Shown: piece by piece, positions 8,021 to 15,746 of the stretch
Position numbering within the stretch: the stretch's first letter is position 1
Layout of the letters: every line of letters starts with the position of its first letter
NCBI GenBank assembly: GCA_028687545.1
Contig: JAQTZZ010000058.1
Coordinates: 1-25,280, forward strand
DNA from: Candidatus Wallbacteria bacterium
Lineage (GTDB): Bacteria; Muiribacteriota; JAQTZZ01
DNA: 25,280 bases
Reading direction: 5' to 3'
Program-made: the position numbers and the translations under genes
Notes under the pieces: model-generated
Told to the model about the DNA's origin: nothing
Seen by the model: the letters and a program-made list of their open reading frames with translations, nothing else
Databases searched by the model: none

Positions 8021-9177
8021 TGATGCTGCACACCTATAACTATCTTCCGCTCACTGTCCATAAGGCAAACGGATCATATCTCCATACTGAAAGCGGGGAT
8101 ATTTTTTTCGACACATTCAGCGGACTTGGCGTGAATCTGCTCGGATTTTCCGATCCGGAACTCAACATGGTCCTCGCAGAAACTGCCAAACGATACCTTC
8201 ATCTTTCAAATTATTTTCTCAGCCCTGAAACCGAGAGATTAGCATCAAAACTTACGGCCCTGACCGGTGCGGGTGGAGTTTTTTTTGCCAATTCCGGCGC
8301 TGAAGCCATAGAAGCTGCATTGAAGATAGTCAGGAAACACTGGGGCGGTAAACGGAAGAAGATCTTTACCATGGAAGGAAATTTTCACGGCCGCACTATG
8401 GGAGCCTTGTCACTCTGCACCAGAAAGCGGATCAGGGATTCTTTTGAACCGCTTTATCCGGCTGAAATTATTCCTCTGTCCAAATTCGAGGCTCTGGATT
8501 CTCTGCTCGGTTCAGATACAGCAGCAATTTTCCTGGAACCGCTTCAGGGAGAGGGTGGAATACACGAAATCTCTGAGAAGACCTGGACAGATCTTTGCGA
8601 TTTGAGAAGAAAACACGGATTTCTGATCGTTGTAGACGAGGTGCAGAGCGGAATGTTCCGCACCGGGAACTTTTTATGCTGCAATAAATGGAAAACCCAT
8701 GCCGATCTGATTACGCTCGGAAAAGGACTGGGTGGTGGTCTGCCACTCTCTGCCTGCCTTGTGCGGCAGGGACTGGAAACCATTTTTCAACCCGGGGATC
8801 ATGGCAGCACCTTCGGAGGTAACCCTGCGGCCTGCGCTCTTGGATCCAAGGTGCTGGAAATCATTGTCCGCGACAAGCTGGACCGGCGGGTGAGCCGGCT
8901 GGGAAAGATCTTTACTGATAAATTGAACTCCTGCCGTGAACGGCACCCGGACTTAGTCCTTGAGGTGAGGGGGAAAGGATTCATGCTGGGAGTCGAGCTT
9001 ACCAATGAAAAGCTCGCAACCTATCTTAAAGAAGCTTTTTTCCAGCGCAAGATCCTGGTCAACATCACTTCAGACAAAGTCTGGAGGTTGTTGCCCAACT
9101 TCCGGATCACGGAAAAACAGATCGAATGGCTGAGCGAGTGTTTCGAGGAAATCCTGTCTGCCTATCAGAAAGCATGA
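8020..9177 (+). CDS. Class III aminotransferase, ArgD-like; probable N-acetyl-diaminopimelate aminotransferase
   Basis: 385 aa, PLP-dependent fold type I, subgroup class III. Seen motifs: NSGAEAIEAALK (phosphate-binding), FHGRTMGAL, the VDEVQSGMFRTG stretch with the PLP-ring Asp, LGKGLGGGLPLSA with the Schiff-base Lys, and HGSTFGGNPAACA. By sequence it would be called acetylornithine aminotransferase (arginine pathway). No arg gene is nearby, and it overlaps dapH, so the better reading from context is transamination of N-acetyl-2-amino-6-oxopimelate, possibly with dual use in arginine synthesis as ArgD enzymes often show. A second ATG follows at 8023; either could be the start. The dapH-argD pairing is the main argument and remains inference. 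Confidence 0.85.
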   Translation: MMLHTYNYLPLTVHKANGSYLHTESGDIFFDTFSGLGVNLLGFSDPELNMVLAETAKRYLHLSNYFLSPETERLASKLTALTGAGGVFFANSGAEAIEAALKIVRKHWGGKRKKIFTMEGNFHGRTMGALSLCTRKRIRDSFEPLYPAEIIPLSKFEALDSLLGSDTAAIFLEPLQGEGGIHEISEKTWTDLCDLRRKHGFLIVVDEVQSGMFRTGNFLCCNKWKTHADLITLGKGLGGGLPLSACLVRQGLETIFQPGDHGSTFGGNPAACALGSKVLEIIVRDKLDRRVSRLGKIFTDKLNSCRERHPDLVLEVRGKGFMLGVELTNEKLATYLKEAFFQRKILVNITSDKVWRLLPNFRITEKQIEWLSECFEEILSAYQKA

Positions 9178-9227
9178 TAAGGATTGAAACATAGGACTGC
9201 CACAATCACAACTATCAGAGGCGATTT

Positions 9228-10232
9228 ATGAAAGTGATCATCCCTGTTGCCGGAGTCGGAACCAGACTGGCACCTTTTACTTATACGCTGCCTAAAGTGC
9301 TGCTGCCTGTCGCAGGCAAGCCGATGCTTGGCCATACCCTGGACAAACTGAAAGAGCTGCGTGACGTCAGCGAGGTGATTTTCATCATCGGCCATCTGGG
9401 AGAACTGATCAGGGAATATGTCAGGGACAATTATAATTTTAAAGCCAGCTATATAGAACAGACCGAGCGGCTGGGTCTAGGCCACGCCATCCACCTGGCG
9501 AGGGAAATCTGCCTCCTGAATCCCGAACCTGTGCTGATCGTTCTTGGAGACACTCTTTTTGAGATCAAAGGGCGGATCGAGATGGACCCCCAGGCAGACG
9601 GGCTGATCGCAGTCAAATCAGTGGACGACCCGAAACGATTCGGGATCGCCGAAGTGGAGGGCGATCTGATCACCCGCCTGGTGGAAAAGCCTGAACAGCC
9701 GAAATCCAATCTGGCGATAATCGGTGTCTATTATTTCAAGAACACGGTTCTGCTCTTTGAATGTCTTGACGAGATCATCAGAAAAAATATCCGTACCAAA
9801 AATGAATTCCAGATCACTGACGCGATGCAGCTCATGCTGGACAAACATGCCAGACTCAAGGCGATCGAGATTGAGGCATGGTATGATTGCGGAAAAACCG
9901 AGACTCTGCTGTCAACCAACAGGGAACTGCTGCGCCAATCCGGCAGCGTCAACCATGGGAAAGTCGTCAATTCAGTGATTATTCCGCCTGTCAACATCGA
10001 CGAACAGACTGAGATTGAAAATTCAGTGATCGGACCATATGTATCTGTAACCGGAGCGAAAATCAAAAATTCGGTGATCCGCGACAGCATCATCAACCGC
10101 GACTCCACGATCGAGAACACGATCTTCTCAGGTTCTCTTGTCGGGCAGGGCGCTTCAATCATCGAGAATTTCAAGCAGTTCAACATAGGCGATTCGTCAC
10201 AATACATCACAACCGGCAGTGAGATAAAGTAA
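9228..10232 (+). CDS. Sugar-1-phosphate nucleotidyltransferase, RmlA/StrD-like long form
   Basis: 334 aa. It activates a sugar-1-phosphate with an NTP (probably glucose-1-phosphate with dTTP or UTP) for surface glycan synthesis, in the cytoplasm. Residues 1 to about 235 are the nucleotidyltransferase domain: GVGTRLAPFTYTLPK at 9-23 is the signature loop, VLIVLGDTLFE carries the catalytic Asp, and RLVEKPEQP and WYDCGKTETLL are typical of the family. From about 240 onward there are hexapeptide-like repeats (VIGPYVSVTGAKIKNSVI) of a left-handed beta-helix, as in the long archaeal/StrD-type enzymes. The start follows AGAGGCG. It lies 50 bp after the aminotransferase gene and is probably in that operon. 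A hairpin repeat begins 5 bp after the stop. The nucleotide preference cannot be read. Confidence 0.85.
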   Translation: MKVIIPVAGVGTRLAPFTYTLPKVLLPVAGKPMLGHTLDKLKELRDVSEVIFIIGHLGELIREYVRDNYNFKASYIEQTERLGLGHAIHLAREICLLNPEPVLIVLGDTLFEIKGRIEMDPQADGLIAVKSVDDPKRFGIAEVEGDLITRLVEKPEQPKSNLAIIGVYYFKNTVLLFECLDEIIRKNIRTKNEFQITDAMQLMLDKHARLKAIEIEAWYDCGKTETLLSTNRELLRQSGSVNHGKVVNSVIIPPVNIDEQTEIENSVIGPYVSVTGAKIKNSVIRDSIINRDSTIENTIFSGSLVGQGASIIENFKQFNIGDSSQYITTGSEIK

Positions 10233-10237
10233 GCATA

Positions 10238-10293
10238 AGATGGGGTCTGGCCGATCCCGCAAAGCCAAACCCAACTCCGGCCTGACCCCATCT
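10238..10293. repeat. REP-like hairpin repeat
   Basis: AGATGGGGTCTGGCCG at 10238-10253 and CGGCCTGACCCCATCT at 10278-10293 are inverted 16-bp arms with one mismatch around a 24-bp loop. The GGGGTC-GGCC arm is of the kind found in REP/MITE-like elements moved by REP-associated transposases; none is encoded here. It has no T tract, so it is not a classic terminator, although the RNA hairpin could still shield the upstream transcript's 3' end. A shorter degenerate relative may lie at 15634-15666. Confidence 0.65.
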
Positions 10294-10320
10294 AAAGCGA
10301 AAACCAAAACTCATATCTGA

Positions 10321-10449
10321 CGAGATACTCTTGATTTATCCATCCCAGAGAGAATTCAACTGGTAGAGGACATTTGGGATACGATAGCCGTAAAAGCTGA
10401 TTCGATCGAATTAACTGAAAAAGAGAAGAAGATAATTGATGCAATTTGA
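10321..10449 (+). pseudogene. Fragment of an addiction-module antitoxin (TIGR02574-like)
   Basis: Open frame of 42 codons right after an in-frame TGA, with no start codon. It encodes LDLSIPERIQLVEDIWDTIA, the hallmark of the putative addiction module component family that pairs with RelE/ParE toxins. It then reads ELTEKEKKIIDAI and stops, short of the usual C-terminus. The upstream part of the family (a short helix like ISDEIL) can be read in another frame at about 10307-10330, suggesting a frameshift as well. No toxin follows. This is a remnant of a lost toxin-antitoxin pair. Confidence 0.6.
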
Positions 10450-10504
10450 TTTCACATAGATTAAAGTTTAGTATTGATTAGTAAGGACTGAAAATGGATA
10501 TTGA

Positions 10505-10935
<431 letters not shown>

Positions 10936-10966
10936 CGTATTTATGTAAGTAAATTTACATAGAAGT

Positions 10967-11092
10967 ATGAGAATCGAGCAGATCCAGAATAATCTGCGGA
11001 ACAACCGTTATTATCTGTCTTTGCACGCTGACGATGAAAGGCAGAATGAAAATTTAAAGTTCAAATCTCCTTTTGAAAGAGGTAGTAAATGA
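10967..11092 (+). pseudogene. Truncated DUF4258-like toxin remnant
   Basis: Small frame of 41 aa starting MRIEQIQNNLRNNRYYLSLHADDERQ, which resembles the N-terminus of DUF4258 proteins (a helix, then S-x-HA-x-x-R). Those are toxin-like partners of YgiT-type zinc proteins and are about 80-100 aa. Here the rest is lost and replaced by a short tail ending FERGSK. The TGA still overlaps the ATG at 11089 of the YgiT-type gene, so the original two-gene junction is kept while the toxin core is gone. Confidence 0.6.
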
Positions 11093-11352
11093 TTAAAAAA
11101 TGCTCTTTCTGCGGTAACAAGAATCTACGCCAAAAAGATGTTCAGTATATTTTCAGACGAGAAGGGAAAATGCTTCTTGTAAACGATGTCCCCTGCATTG
11201 AATGTGAATTTTGTGGGGAGCGATATTTTGCAGGTGAAATCTTGAAAAAGATCGAGCTTGATTTTGCGGAAATCTATCATAACGGGAAAAAGACAACTAA
11301 AACTATTAAAGTGCCGGTGGAATCATTTGTTGGGATCAGAAAAAAGCCTTAG
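11089..11352 (+). CDS. YgiT-type zinc-finger protein (MqsA-like N-terminal domain)
   Basis: 87 aa. CSFC at residues 5-8 and CEFC at residues 39-42 are the two zinc knuckles of the YgiT/MqsA N-terminal domain, with NDVPCIECEFCGERYF as the family's second knuckle. There is no C-terminal helix-turn-helix, so it is the short form that binds a toxin but probably not DNA by itself. Such short forms typically follow a DUF4258 toxin gene, and the remnant of one overlaps its start. It appears intact although its partner is broken. Confidence 0.8.
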   Translation: MIKKCSFCGNKNLRQKDVQYIFRREGKMLLVNDVPCIECEFCGERYFAGEILKKIELDFAEIYHNGKKTTKTIKVPVESFVGIRKKP

Positions 11353-11379
11353 TTTTCAATAATTATTGATGATTGTGTC

Positions 11380-11529
11380 ATGCTGATCGGAGAAGGCCAG
11401 GCCGGGAAAATCGAGGATTTCAACTTTGCCTACCAGGCGCAGCAGAAAAACGACGAGGAACACTGTATTTTCGAATTCGAAGCGAGTGATTTACCGGGAA
11501 ATCTGAGCAAAACAAGTAGGCTGGGGTAG
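11380..11529 (+). CDS. Small hypothetical ORF, possibly a gene remnant
   Basis: 49 aa from ATG 11380, in the same frame as the YgiT-type gene and separated from it by its TAG and nine sense codons. The composition (MLIGEGQAGKIEDFNFAYQA, then EEHCIFEFEA) looks like real coding sequence rather than noise, but there is no ribosome binding site and no recognised family. It may be the end of a lost gene fused here by deletion. Function unknown. Confidence 0.3.
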   Translation: MLIGEGQAGKIEDFNFAYQAQQKNDEEHCIFEFEASDLPGNLSKTSRLG

Positions 11530-11585
11530 AGGAGTGTGTAAATAGACTTGTTAGAAAATATGAATCACAGAGGTAAAAAAATAAA

Positions 11586-12107
11586 ATGGCAACGAAAAAA
11601 AGCGGGCTGATCCCTCAGGAGATTATTGAAAGCAAAATTCTTTTGATCAATGGCGAGAAAGTAATGCTTGATTCTGATCTTGCAGAACTTTATGGAGTTG
11701 AAGCCAAATACCTAAAAAGACAGGTGCGCCGGAATGCGGACCGCTTTCCAAAGGATTTTATGATCAAATTGTCAAAGAAAGAGGCTGACTCTTTAAGGAG
11801 CCATTTTGGCACCTTAAAAAGAGGGAAACATTCAAAATATTTACCATTTGCATTTACCGAGCAGGGCATTGCCATGCTTTCAAGCGTCCTCAACAGCGAA
11901 AGAGCCGTGAAAGTCAATATTGAGATAATCAGGGCTTTTGTCAGGCTCAGGCGGATTCTCAGCTCCAATGCAGAGCTCACCCGCAAACTGGAAGAAATGG
12001 AGAAAAAATACGACGCCCAGTTCAAAATCGTCTTTGACGCGATCCGCCAGATTCTTACCACACCGGAAAAACCCAAAAGGCAGATCGGTTTCAAAGGCAG
12101 ACTATAA
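11586..12107 (+). CDS. ORF6N-domain DNA-binding protein
   Basis: 173 aa. Residues about 13-100 match the ORF6N domain found in phage antirepressors and many bacterial accessory genes: [42 protein letters not shown], and [37 protein letters not shown] (listed as parts of one conserved block). A coiled coil ([20 protein letters not shown]) and a basic tail follow. The family is related to KilA-N/Bro-N proteins and is thought to bind DNA; its target is unknown. AGAGGT stands 11 bp before the ATG. Solitary copies like this are frequent in bacteria with many mobile genes, and it need not mark an intact prophage: no other phage gene is seen. Confidence 0.85.
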   Translation: MATKKSGLIPQEIIESKILLINGEKVMLDSDLAELYGVEAKYLKRQVRRNADRFPKDFMIKLSKKEADSLRSHFGTLKRGKHSKYLPFAFTEQGIAMLSSVLNSERAVKVNIEIIRAFVRLRRILSSNAELTRKLEEMEKKYDAQFKIVFDAIRQILTTPEKPKRQIGFKGRL

Positions 12108-12423
12108 GATGAAGCCCGCGACGTGTCTCCATCGGTTAGCGTTCAACTTCAAGTCCCTGGTTTAAGGCCTTTACGACAAAAAGAACCAGGTTCTGGACAA
12201 TTTCGTCATGAAGCCCTTCAAAGCCAAGGCTCCAAAAAAAAGCCGCCTCAGAAGCAATGCATTCAACCCGCAACGGCAAGGGTTTCAAGGCCTTGCCGTT
12301 GCGATTATTACTTTCCAGATGTAGAATTAAAGAGCACAAAGAAAGACCCCACCCATAATGGGTGAATGTTATCAGTAAAGAGGTATTCTCCTGGGAAAAA
12401 AATATCTTTCAAAAGAAATTGCT
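12108..12423. other. 316-bp gap with hairpins and degenerate coding-like sequence
   Basis: No convincing gene. A frame open from 12166 to 12324 (ATG at 12208) reads GLYDKKNQVLDNFVMKPFKA and looks like decayed coding sequence; a neighbouring frame before it reads STSSPWFKAF, as if one frameshift separates them. No family is recognised. The gap also holds a perfect inverted repeat at 12269-12303 and a small CACCCA/TGGGTG hairpin at 12350-12364. Confidence 0.35.
12269..12303. repeat. Perfect 13-bp inverted repeat
   Basis: CGCAACGGCAAGG and CCTTGCCGTTGCG flank a 9-bp loop. It is followed by ATTATTACTTT rather than a clean T run, so it is at best a weak terminator. It could also be a MITE end or a REP-like unit. 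Confidence 0.55.
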
Positions 12424-13092
12424 GTGCAAACCTGGATGACTCGTAGTTTTGAGTTTTATTTTACAGGTTACGCTTTAGCCAAAACTACTGATGTTCATAG
12501 TGACATTGGAATAAATCTCGAACCTTTCTTTTGCTCTATGGGTGTTGAGTTTTTATGCAAGGCCTTTTTCATTGCTGAGGAAAGCGAAAGTTACATACAT
12601 GACAACTTTACTGAAGCAAAAAATAGAATAAATGAGATTGCAAAAAAAATGAGACATGACATTAAAGACGCGGTTGAAAAAATTGGTTTGGATAACCCAA
12701 CAAGTGATATTTCACTTTTTTTAAAAAGTGAGTATAGGCCAATTAGGACTAATAAGGTTTCCCCTCAAAAAAATATTACTAGAACTGATGCGTTAAAATG
12801 CTTGGAGGATGCATACTTAAAATCAAGATTTCCCGAGCCTGTGTTAGTTTATGAAAAACACCCTACTGGAAATTGTTATTATAGCTCAATTGGGAGCTCG
12901 CAAGATTTAGTCGAATTTTCTTATGATATGGGGATAGCACTTTTATTTTTGATTAAGAAAAAGCATGAGATAATTTTGGATAAAGAAAGAGTCGACAGTA
13001 AATTATGGAACGCTAAGTATAGACAAGACTTTTGGGGATTATTTTTTCCGGGTACTACCGAAGTAGATTATTTCAAAGGAAAAAAGAGCTGA
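12424..13092 (+). CDS. Hypothetical AT-rich accessory protein, possibly HEPN-like
   Basis: 222 aa from GTG 12424; ATG 12436 is an alternative, and the frame is open back to 12379 (AGAGG there, but only CTG as a spaced start). No family is recognised with certainty. The N-terminal third is helical, and VEFLCKAFFIAEE at residues 41-53, followed after a charged stretch by MRHDIKDAVEKI at 76-87, has the layout of HEPN-type proteins (nucleic-acid-cleaving or -binding helical domains). The canonical R-x4-6-H catalytic motif is not evident. There is no signal peptide or membrane helix. Base composition is clearly more AT-rich than the housekeeping genes (33% GC in one sampled line), which suggests transfer. 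It stands alone, with no toxin partner in frame. Confidence 0.6.
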   Translation: MQTWMTRSFEFYFTGYALAKTTDVHSDIGINLEPFFCSMGVEFLCKAFFIAEESESYIHDNFTEAKNRINEIAKKMRHDIKDAVEKIGLDNPTSDISLFLKSEYRPIRTNKVSPQKNITRTDALKCLEDAYLKSRFPEPVLVYEKHPTGNCYYSSIGSSQDLVEFSYDMGIALLFLIKKKHEIILDKERVDSKLWNAKYRQDFWGLFFPGTTEVDYFKGKKS

Positions 13093-13189
13093 TCTTGTCT
13101 AGTTTTACAGAATGAGCGATTTTGCCGGAATCGGTGGTGATTTCTTCAGGTTAAGAGTCTGCCATGGAATCACCCGATAAGCAAAATTG

Positions 13190-13219
13190 TTGCGCTCTCT
13201 GATGAACCGGTTTTATGAT
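13190..13219 (+). promoter_or_regulatory. Putative promoter for the Sel1-repeat gene
   Basis: TTGCGC at 13190-13195, an 18-bp spacer, and TATGAT at 13214-13219. The -10 region continues as TATGATAAAAT, identical to the element before dapH. It lies 30 bp upstream of the ATG at 13249. Confidence 0.5.
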
Positions 13220-13248
13220 AAAATGGAAGAAAAGGCAGAGGTGATGAT

Positions 13249-14001
13249 ATGAAAATTAATTTTGTAGCCCTGGTTGTAATCCTGTTTGTCTTTCCTGCTA
13301 TTTTTCAACATTGTTTTGCCGGGGAAAAAAGCACAAAAGAGGTTGTAACTAAACCATTACAGAAAATCCCGTTTGATATAGAAAATGCTTTAAAAAATGG
13401 CTATTCCAAATCAGAGATAGCCAAGTATTTGTGTCAGGAAGAGGGATTGGATTACGACAAATGCCTAGAGTACTATACGGATGGCGAATTAATAGCTGCA
13501 TTGGCACAACCAACGGATTTAAGCTCCGCACTGAAAATGTTCGAGCCGGATGTCACGGCTGAAGAAATGGCAAGCGGCACATACCAATTTAAGATGGGTG
13601 AAAAGTATGCAAAAGGCGAGGGCGTTCCAAAAGATTATAAGCAGGCTATGATTTGGTACCAAAAATCCGCCGACCAAGGCTATTCCCCTGCCCAAAATTC
13701 ACTTGGTTATATTTATCTTGAAGGGTTTGGTACTCCGCAAGACTATAAGCAAGCTATGCTGTGGTTCCAAAAGGCTGCTGAACAGGGGCTTTCCAGTGCT
13801 CAATATTTTCTTGGTATCATGTATGAGAAGGGATTCGGTGTTACTCAAGATATAGTGGAAGCTCATTTCTGGTTGAATATTGCTGCTGCTTCAGGACATG
13901 AGAACGCGCGAAGGGAACGAGATGTTTTAGCAGCAAAGATGACCCCAAAACAGGTTTCTGAAGCCCAGAAAATGGCTGCTGAGTGGAAGCCGAAGAAATA
14001 A
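13249..14001 (+). CDS. Secreted Sel1-repeat protein
   Basis: 250 aa. The first ~24 residues (MKINFVALVVILFVFPAIF, then QHCFA) are a signal peptide. Residues about 110-230 contain three Sel1-like repeats: GEKYAKGEGVPKDYKQAMIW, GYIYLEGFGTPQDYKQAMLW and GIMYEKGFGVTQDIVEAHFW. These helical pairs mediate protein-protein contacts. The C-terminus (AAKMTPKQVSEAQKMAAEW) is the usual ending of secreted Sel1 proteins. A 90-residue region before the repeats has no recognised domain; it includes KNGYSKSEIAKYLCQEEGLD, which looks like a small helical motif. GAGGTGATG precedes the ATG. Function is probably periplasmic scaffolding; whether it belongs with the neighbouring defence-type genes is unclear. Confidence 0.82.
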   Translation: MKINFVALVVILFVFPAIFQHCFAGEKSTKEVVTKPLQKIPFDIENALKNGYSKSEIAKYLCQEEGLDYDKCLEYYTDGELIAALAQPTDLSSALKMFEPDVTAEEMASGTYQFKMGEKYAKGEGVPKDYKQAMIWYQKSADQGYSPAQNSLGYIYLEGFGTPQDYKQAMLWFQKAAEQGLSSAQYFLGIMYEKGFGVTQDIVEAHFWLNIAAASGHENARRERDVLAAKMTPKQVSEAQKMAAEWKPKK

Positions 14002-14016
14002 ATCAGATGGTGGCTC

Positions 14017-14130
14017 ATGAAGTACAGGTATTATAACGGATCTGGCCAACAAGAGGGACCTATTGCAGAAGATGAATTCATAAAACTGTTTCTTTCTGGT
14101 TCTCTAACAGCAAACACACTTGTTTGGTAA
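14017..14130 (+). pseudogene. GYF_2-domain fragment
   Basis: 37-aa frame starting MKYRYYNGSGQQEGPIAEDE and ending LTANTLVW before TAA. This is the body of a GYF_2/DUF4339 domain (the YY-x-x-x-G-x-x-x-GP opening, then L-x-x-G-x-L-x-x-x-TLVW). The usual reG-M-x-x-W ending and everything after are missing. GGTGG at 14008-14012 could serve as binding site. GYF_2 domains usually sit on membrane proteins; this is either a remnant or a very small stand-alone domain. Confidence 0.55.
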
Positions 14131-14169
14131 AGCAGCTCGTCCATCATGCTTAGAGTTTAGAAGGGACCT

Positions 14170-15057
14170 ATGATTAAAACCCGTGATATTAAAATTGGCA
14201 ACGATTTTTTTGATGCAATTTCCCATCCGAAAGGATGCAGAAAATTATGGATCTATCGTGGAAATTCTAAACGTGATTATAATTTACTTCCTAATGCATT
14301 CAGAACTAATTTCCCGAAAAAGGAATCGGAAAAGTTATCAAACTTGGTAGGATTGCTTGATAATCCACCTGCCCTTGAAGATGCGATTAGCAAGCTTCGT
14401 ACAACTGAAGATGTAAAGTTATTTCAGGAATGGAAAAAGCGAGCTTGTAACCATTTGAATAAAAACTATCAATCTGATCTGAATGACTGGGAACTCTTGG
14501 CTATAGCTCAGCATCATGGCCTTTACACTAGATTGTTGGATTGGACAGAAAATCCTCTTGTAGCCTTCTATTTTGCAAGCTGCTCTGACCCAGATTACGA
14601 AGGAGCGGTATGGACGTTGGGTTATGCAAGTAAATTGAACCCAGATGAATGCAGTAAAAAAGAATATTACAATTGGCATGGGATCAGAATTTTTGCACCC
14701 AATCCTTCAGATAAAAGGATATTTGCTCAGCAAGCATTATTTACAATTCACGATACCTCGATTTCAATTGATCTCGTAATGAAAATTGATGATGATACTA
14801 AAATTACAAAAGTGTTGAAAAATCTATATGGTCTCGATAGGCCTTTTATACTACAACAATATATTATCTCCAAAGCGATGAAGAAAAATATTCTACCTTT
14901 ACTTGATACATGGGGCATTAATCATGAAAGGCTTTTCCCAGGGACAATTTTTGACGATAAAACAGATCCCGAATTAGTACTTATAACTCAAGAACTGACT
15001 GAGGATTATAATAAACACATTCACTCATCACCACTCAGTTCTGGAATTTCAGATTAA
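14170..15057 (+). CDS. FRG-domain protein
   Basis: 295 aa. The FRG domain is seen in order: LWIYRGNS at residues 26-33 (the F/Y-R-G motif that names the family), LLPNAFR at 39-45, then the block WELLAIAQHHGLYTRLLDWT at 107-126, then NPLVAFYFA, and GAVWTLGY. The biochemical activity of FRG domains is not established; they often occur in phage-defence or toxin-like settings, and the conserved Arg, His and Asp residues suggest an enzyme. There is no signal peptide. The coding sequence is AT-rich, unlike the flanking housekeeping genes. It lies 13 bp before a small membrane-protein gene, likely co-transcribed, and about 700 bp upstream of the PtuA/PtuB pair. Confidence 0.85.
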   Translation: MIKTRDIKIGNDFFDAISHPKGCRKLWIYRGNSKRDYNLLPNAFRTNFPKKESEKLSNLVGLLDNPPALEDAISKLRTTEDVKLFQEWKKRACNHLNKNYQSDLNDWELLAIAQHHGLYTRLLDWTENPLVAFYFASCSDPDYEGAVWTLGYASKLNPDECSKKEYYNWHGIRIFAPNPSDKRIFAQQALFTIHDTSISIDLVMKIDDDTKITKVLKNLYGLDRPFILQQYIISKAMKKNILPLLDTWGINHERLFPGTIFDDKTDPELVLITQELTEDYNKHIHSSPLSSGISD

Positions 15058-15070
15058 CAATGGAGAGAAA

Positions 15071-15598
15071 GTGCAGCAGCTAAACAGTGGGGACATAAAA
15101 GTGTTCCGTATGGGCTTGTTGATGGTTGCGGTTGCTCTAATCGCTGTTTTCTTAATGTATTCCTATCTTTCCTCACCTGGTGAGGTTGTAGTCAGCCCAA
15201 ATGGTGATGTACAAGGATTTTTGAGCAATTTACGCGTTGTCCTCCAGGGGCAACAGTTTTGGCAAGATCAGTTGTCACTGGCTAAAAAGGAGCTGCAAAT
15301 GCAACGTGAGAGACCAGGGGAGCTTGCAAGGCGGCAAAAAGAAGTTGATGATGTGTCTCGTCAAATTTTCAACGGTCTTGATCAGGATGTAGAAAAACTA
15401 TACCAACAACATCCTGATTTACGACCCACTACTGAAGAACAACAAGCTGAGATGAAATCTGAACAAGAAGAAAAACAGAGACAGGAAGCAACTGACGGTT
15501 TTTTTGAGCAAATTATTCTTAATAGAATTTCTGATCTTGAACATAAAATAATTCCATATTTAACGAAAAAATCAAATGAGTTACCACATTCAAAGTAG
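15071..15598 (+). CDS. Single-pass membrane protein with long helical domain
   Basis: 175 aa from GTG 15071; GGAGAG at 15062-15067 supports that start. Residues about 14-33 (MGLLMVAVALIAVFLMYSYL) are one membrane helix, so the C-terminal 140 residues would face the periplasm or the cytoplasm depending on topology. They are helical and very polar (Glu, Gln, Lys, Arg) with probable coiled coil at about 62-95 and 118-165. No family is recognised. The 13-bp gap to the FRG gene suggests the two work together; a membrane anchor or sensor partner is possible but purely inferred. Confidence 0.6.
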   Translation: MQQLNSGDIKVFRMGLLMVAVALIAVFLMYSYLSSPGEVVVSPNGDVQGFLSNLRVVLQGQQFWQDQLSLAKKELQMQRERPGELARRQKEVDDVSRQIFNGLDQDVEKLYQQHPDLRPTTEEQQAEMKSEQEEKQRQEATDGFFEQIILNRISDLEHKIIPYLTKKSNELPHSK

Positions 15599-15633
15599 TC
15601 AATGAGATGAAGGGAAAACGAGAAAACATAAGT

Positions 15634-15666
15634 GTCAGGCCAACTTTTGCGGGAAAGAGTCAGGAA
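15634..15666. repeat. Possible degenerate relative of the REP-like repeat
   Basis: GTGTCAGGCC, TTTTGCGGGA and GTCAGG occur in the same order as matching blocks in the reverse complement of 10238-10293 (GGTCAGGCC, TTTGCGGGA, CCAGACC), with the middle deleted. It lies in the gap before the PtuA-like gene. The similarity is short and may be chance. Confidence 0.25.
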
Positions 15667-15699
15667 CTAGAAAAGTATTGTAAAGTTTCACTTTGTTTA

Positions 15700-15729
15700 T
15701 TGAAAAAAGTTTTTGAGTTACAATATGTA
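15700..15729 (+). promoter_or_regulatory. Possible promoter of the ptuA-ptuB operon
   Basis: TTGAAA at 15700-15705 and, 18 bp later, TATGTA at 15724-15729; TACAAT at 15719 is an alternative -10 with poor spacing. The 148-bp gap is AT-rich near its end and is the only room for a promoter before the ATG at 15747. Confidence 0.35.
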
Positions 15730-15746
15730 GGAATAGGAGTGTACCA

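Noticed and set aside
10942-10961. AT-rich palindrome TATGTAA/TTACATA as an operator
   Set aside because: It is short and AT-rich and falls inside the degraded toxin region, 6 bp before the DUF4258 remnant; chance occurrence is likely.
11586-12107. Prophage marked by the ORF6N gene
   Set aside because: No integrase, structural or lysis gene accompanies it, and ORF6N genes are often solitary.
12136-12339. Minus-strand 67-aa ORF
   Set aside because: It is the shadow of a decayed plus-strand stretch and an inverted repeat, and has no binding site or recognisable domain.
12350-12364. CACCCA/TGGGTG hairpin as a terminator or leader
   Set aside because: The stem is only 6 bp with a 3-nt loop and no T tract; too small to assign a role.
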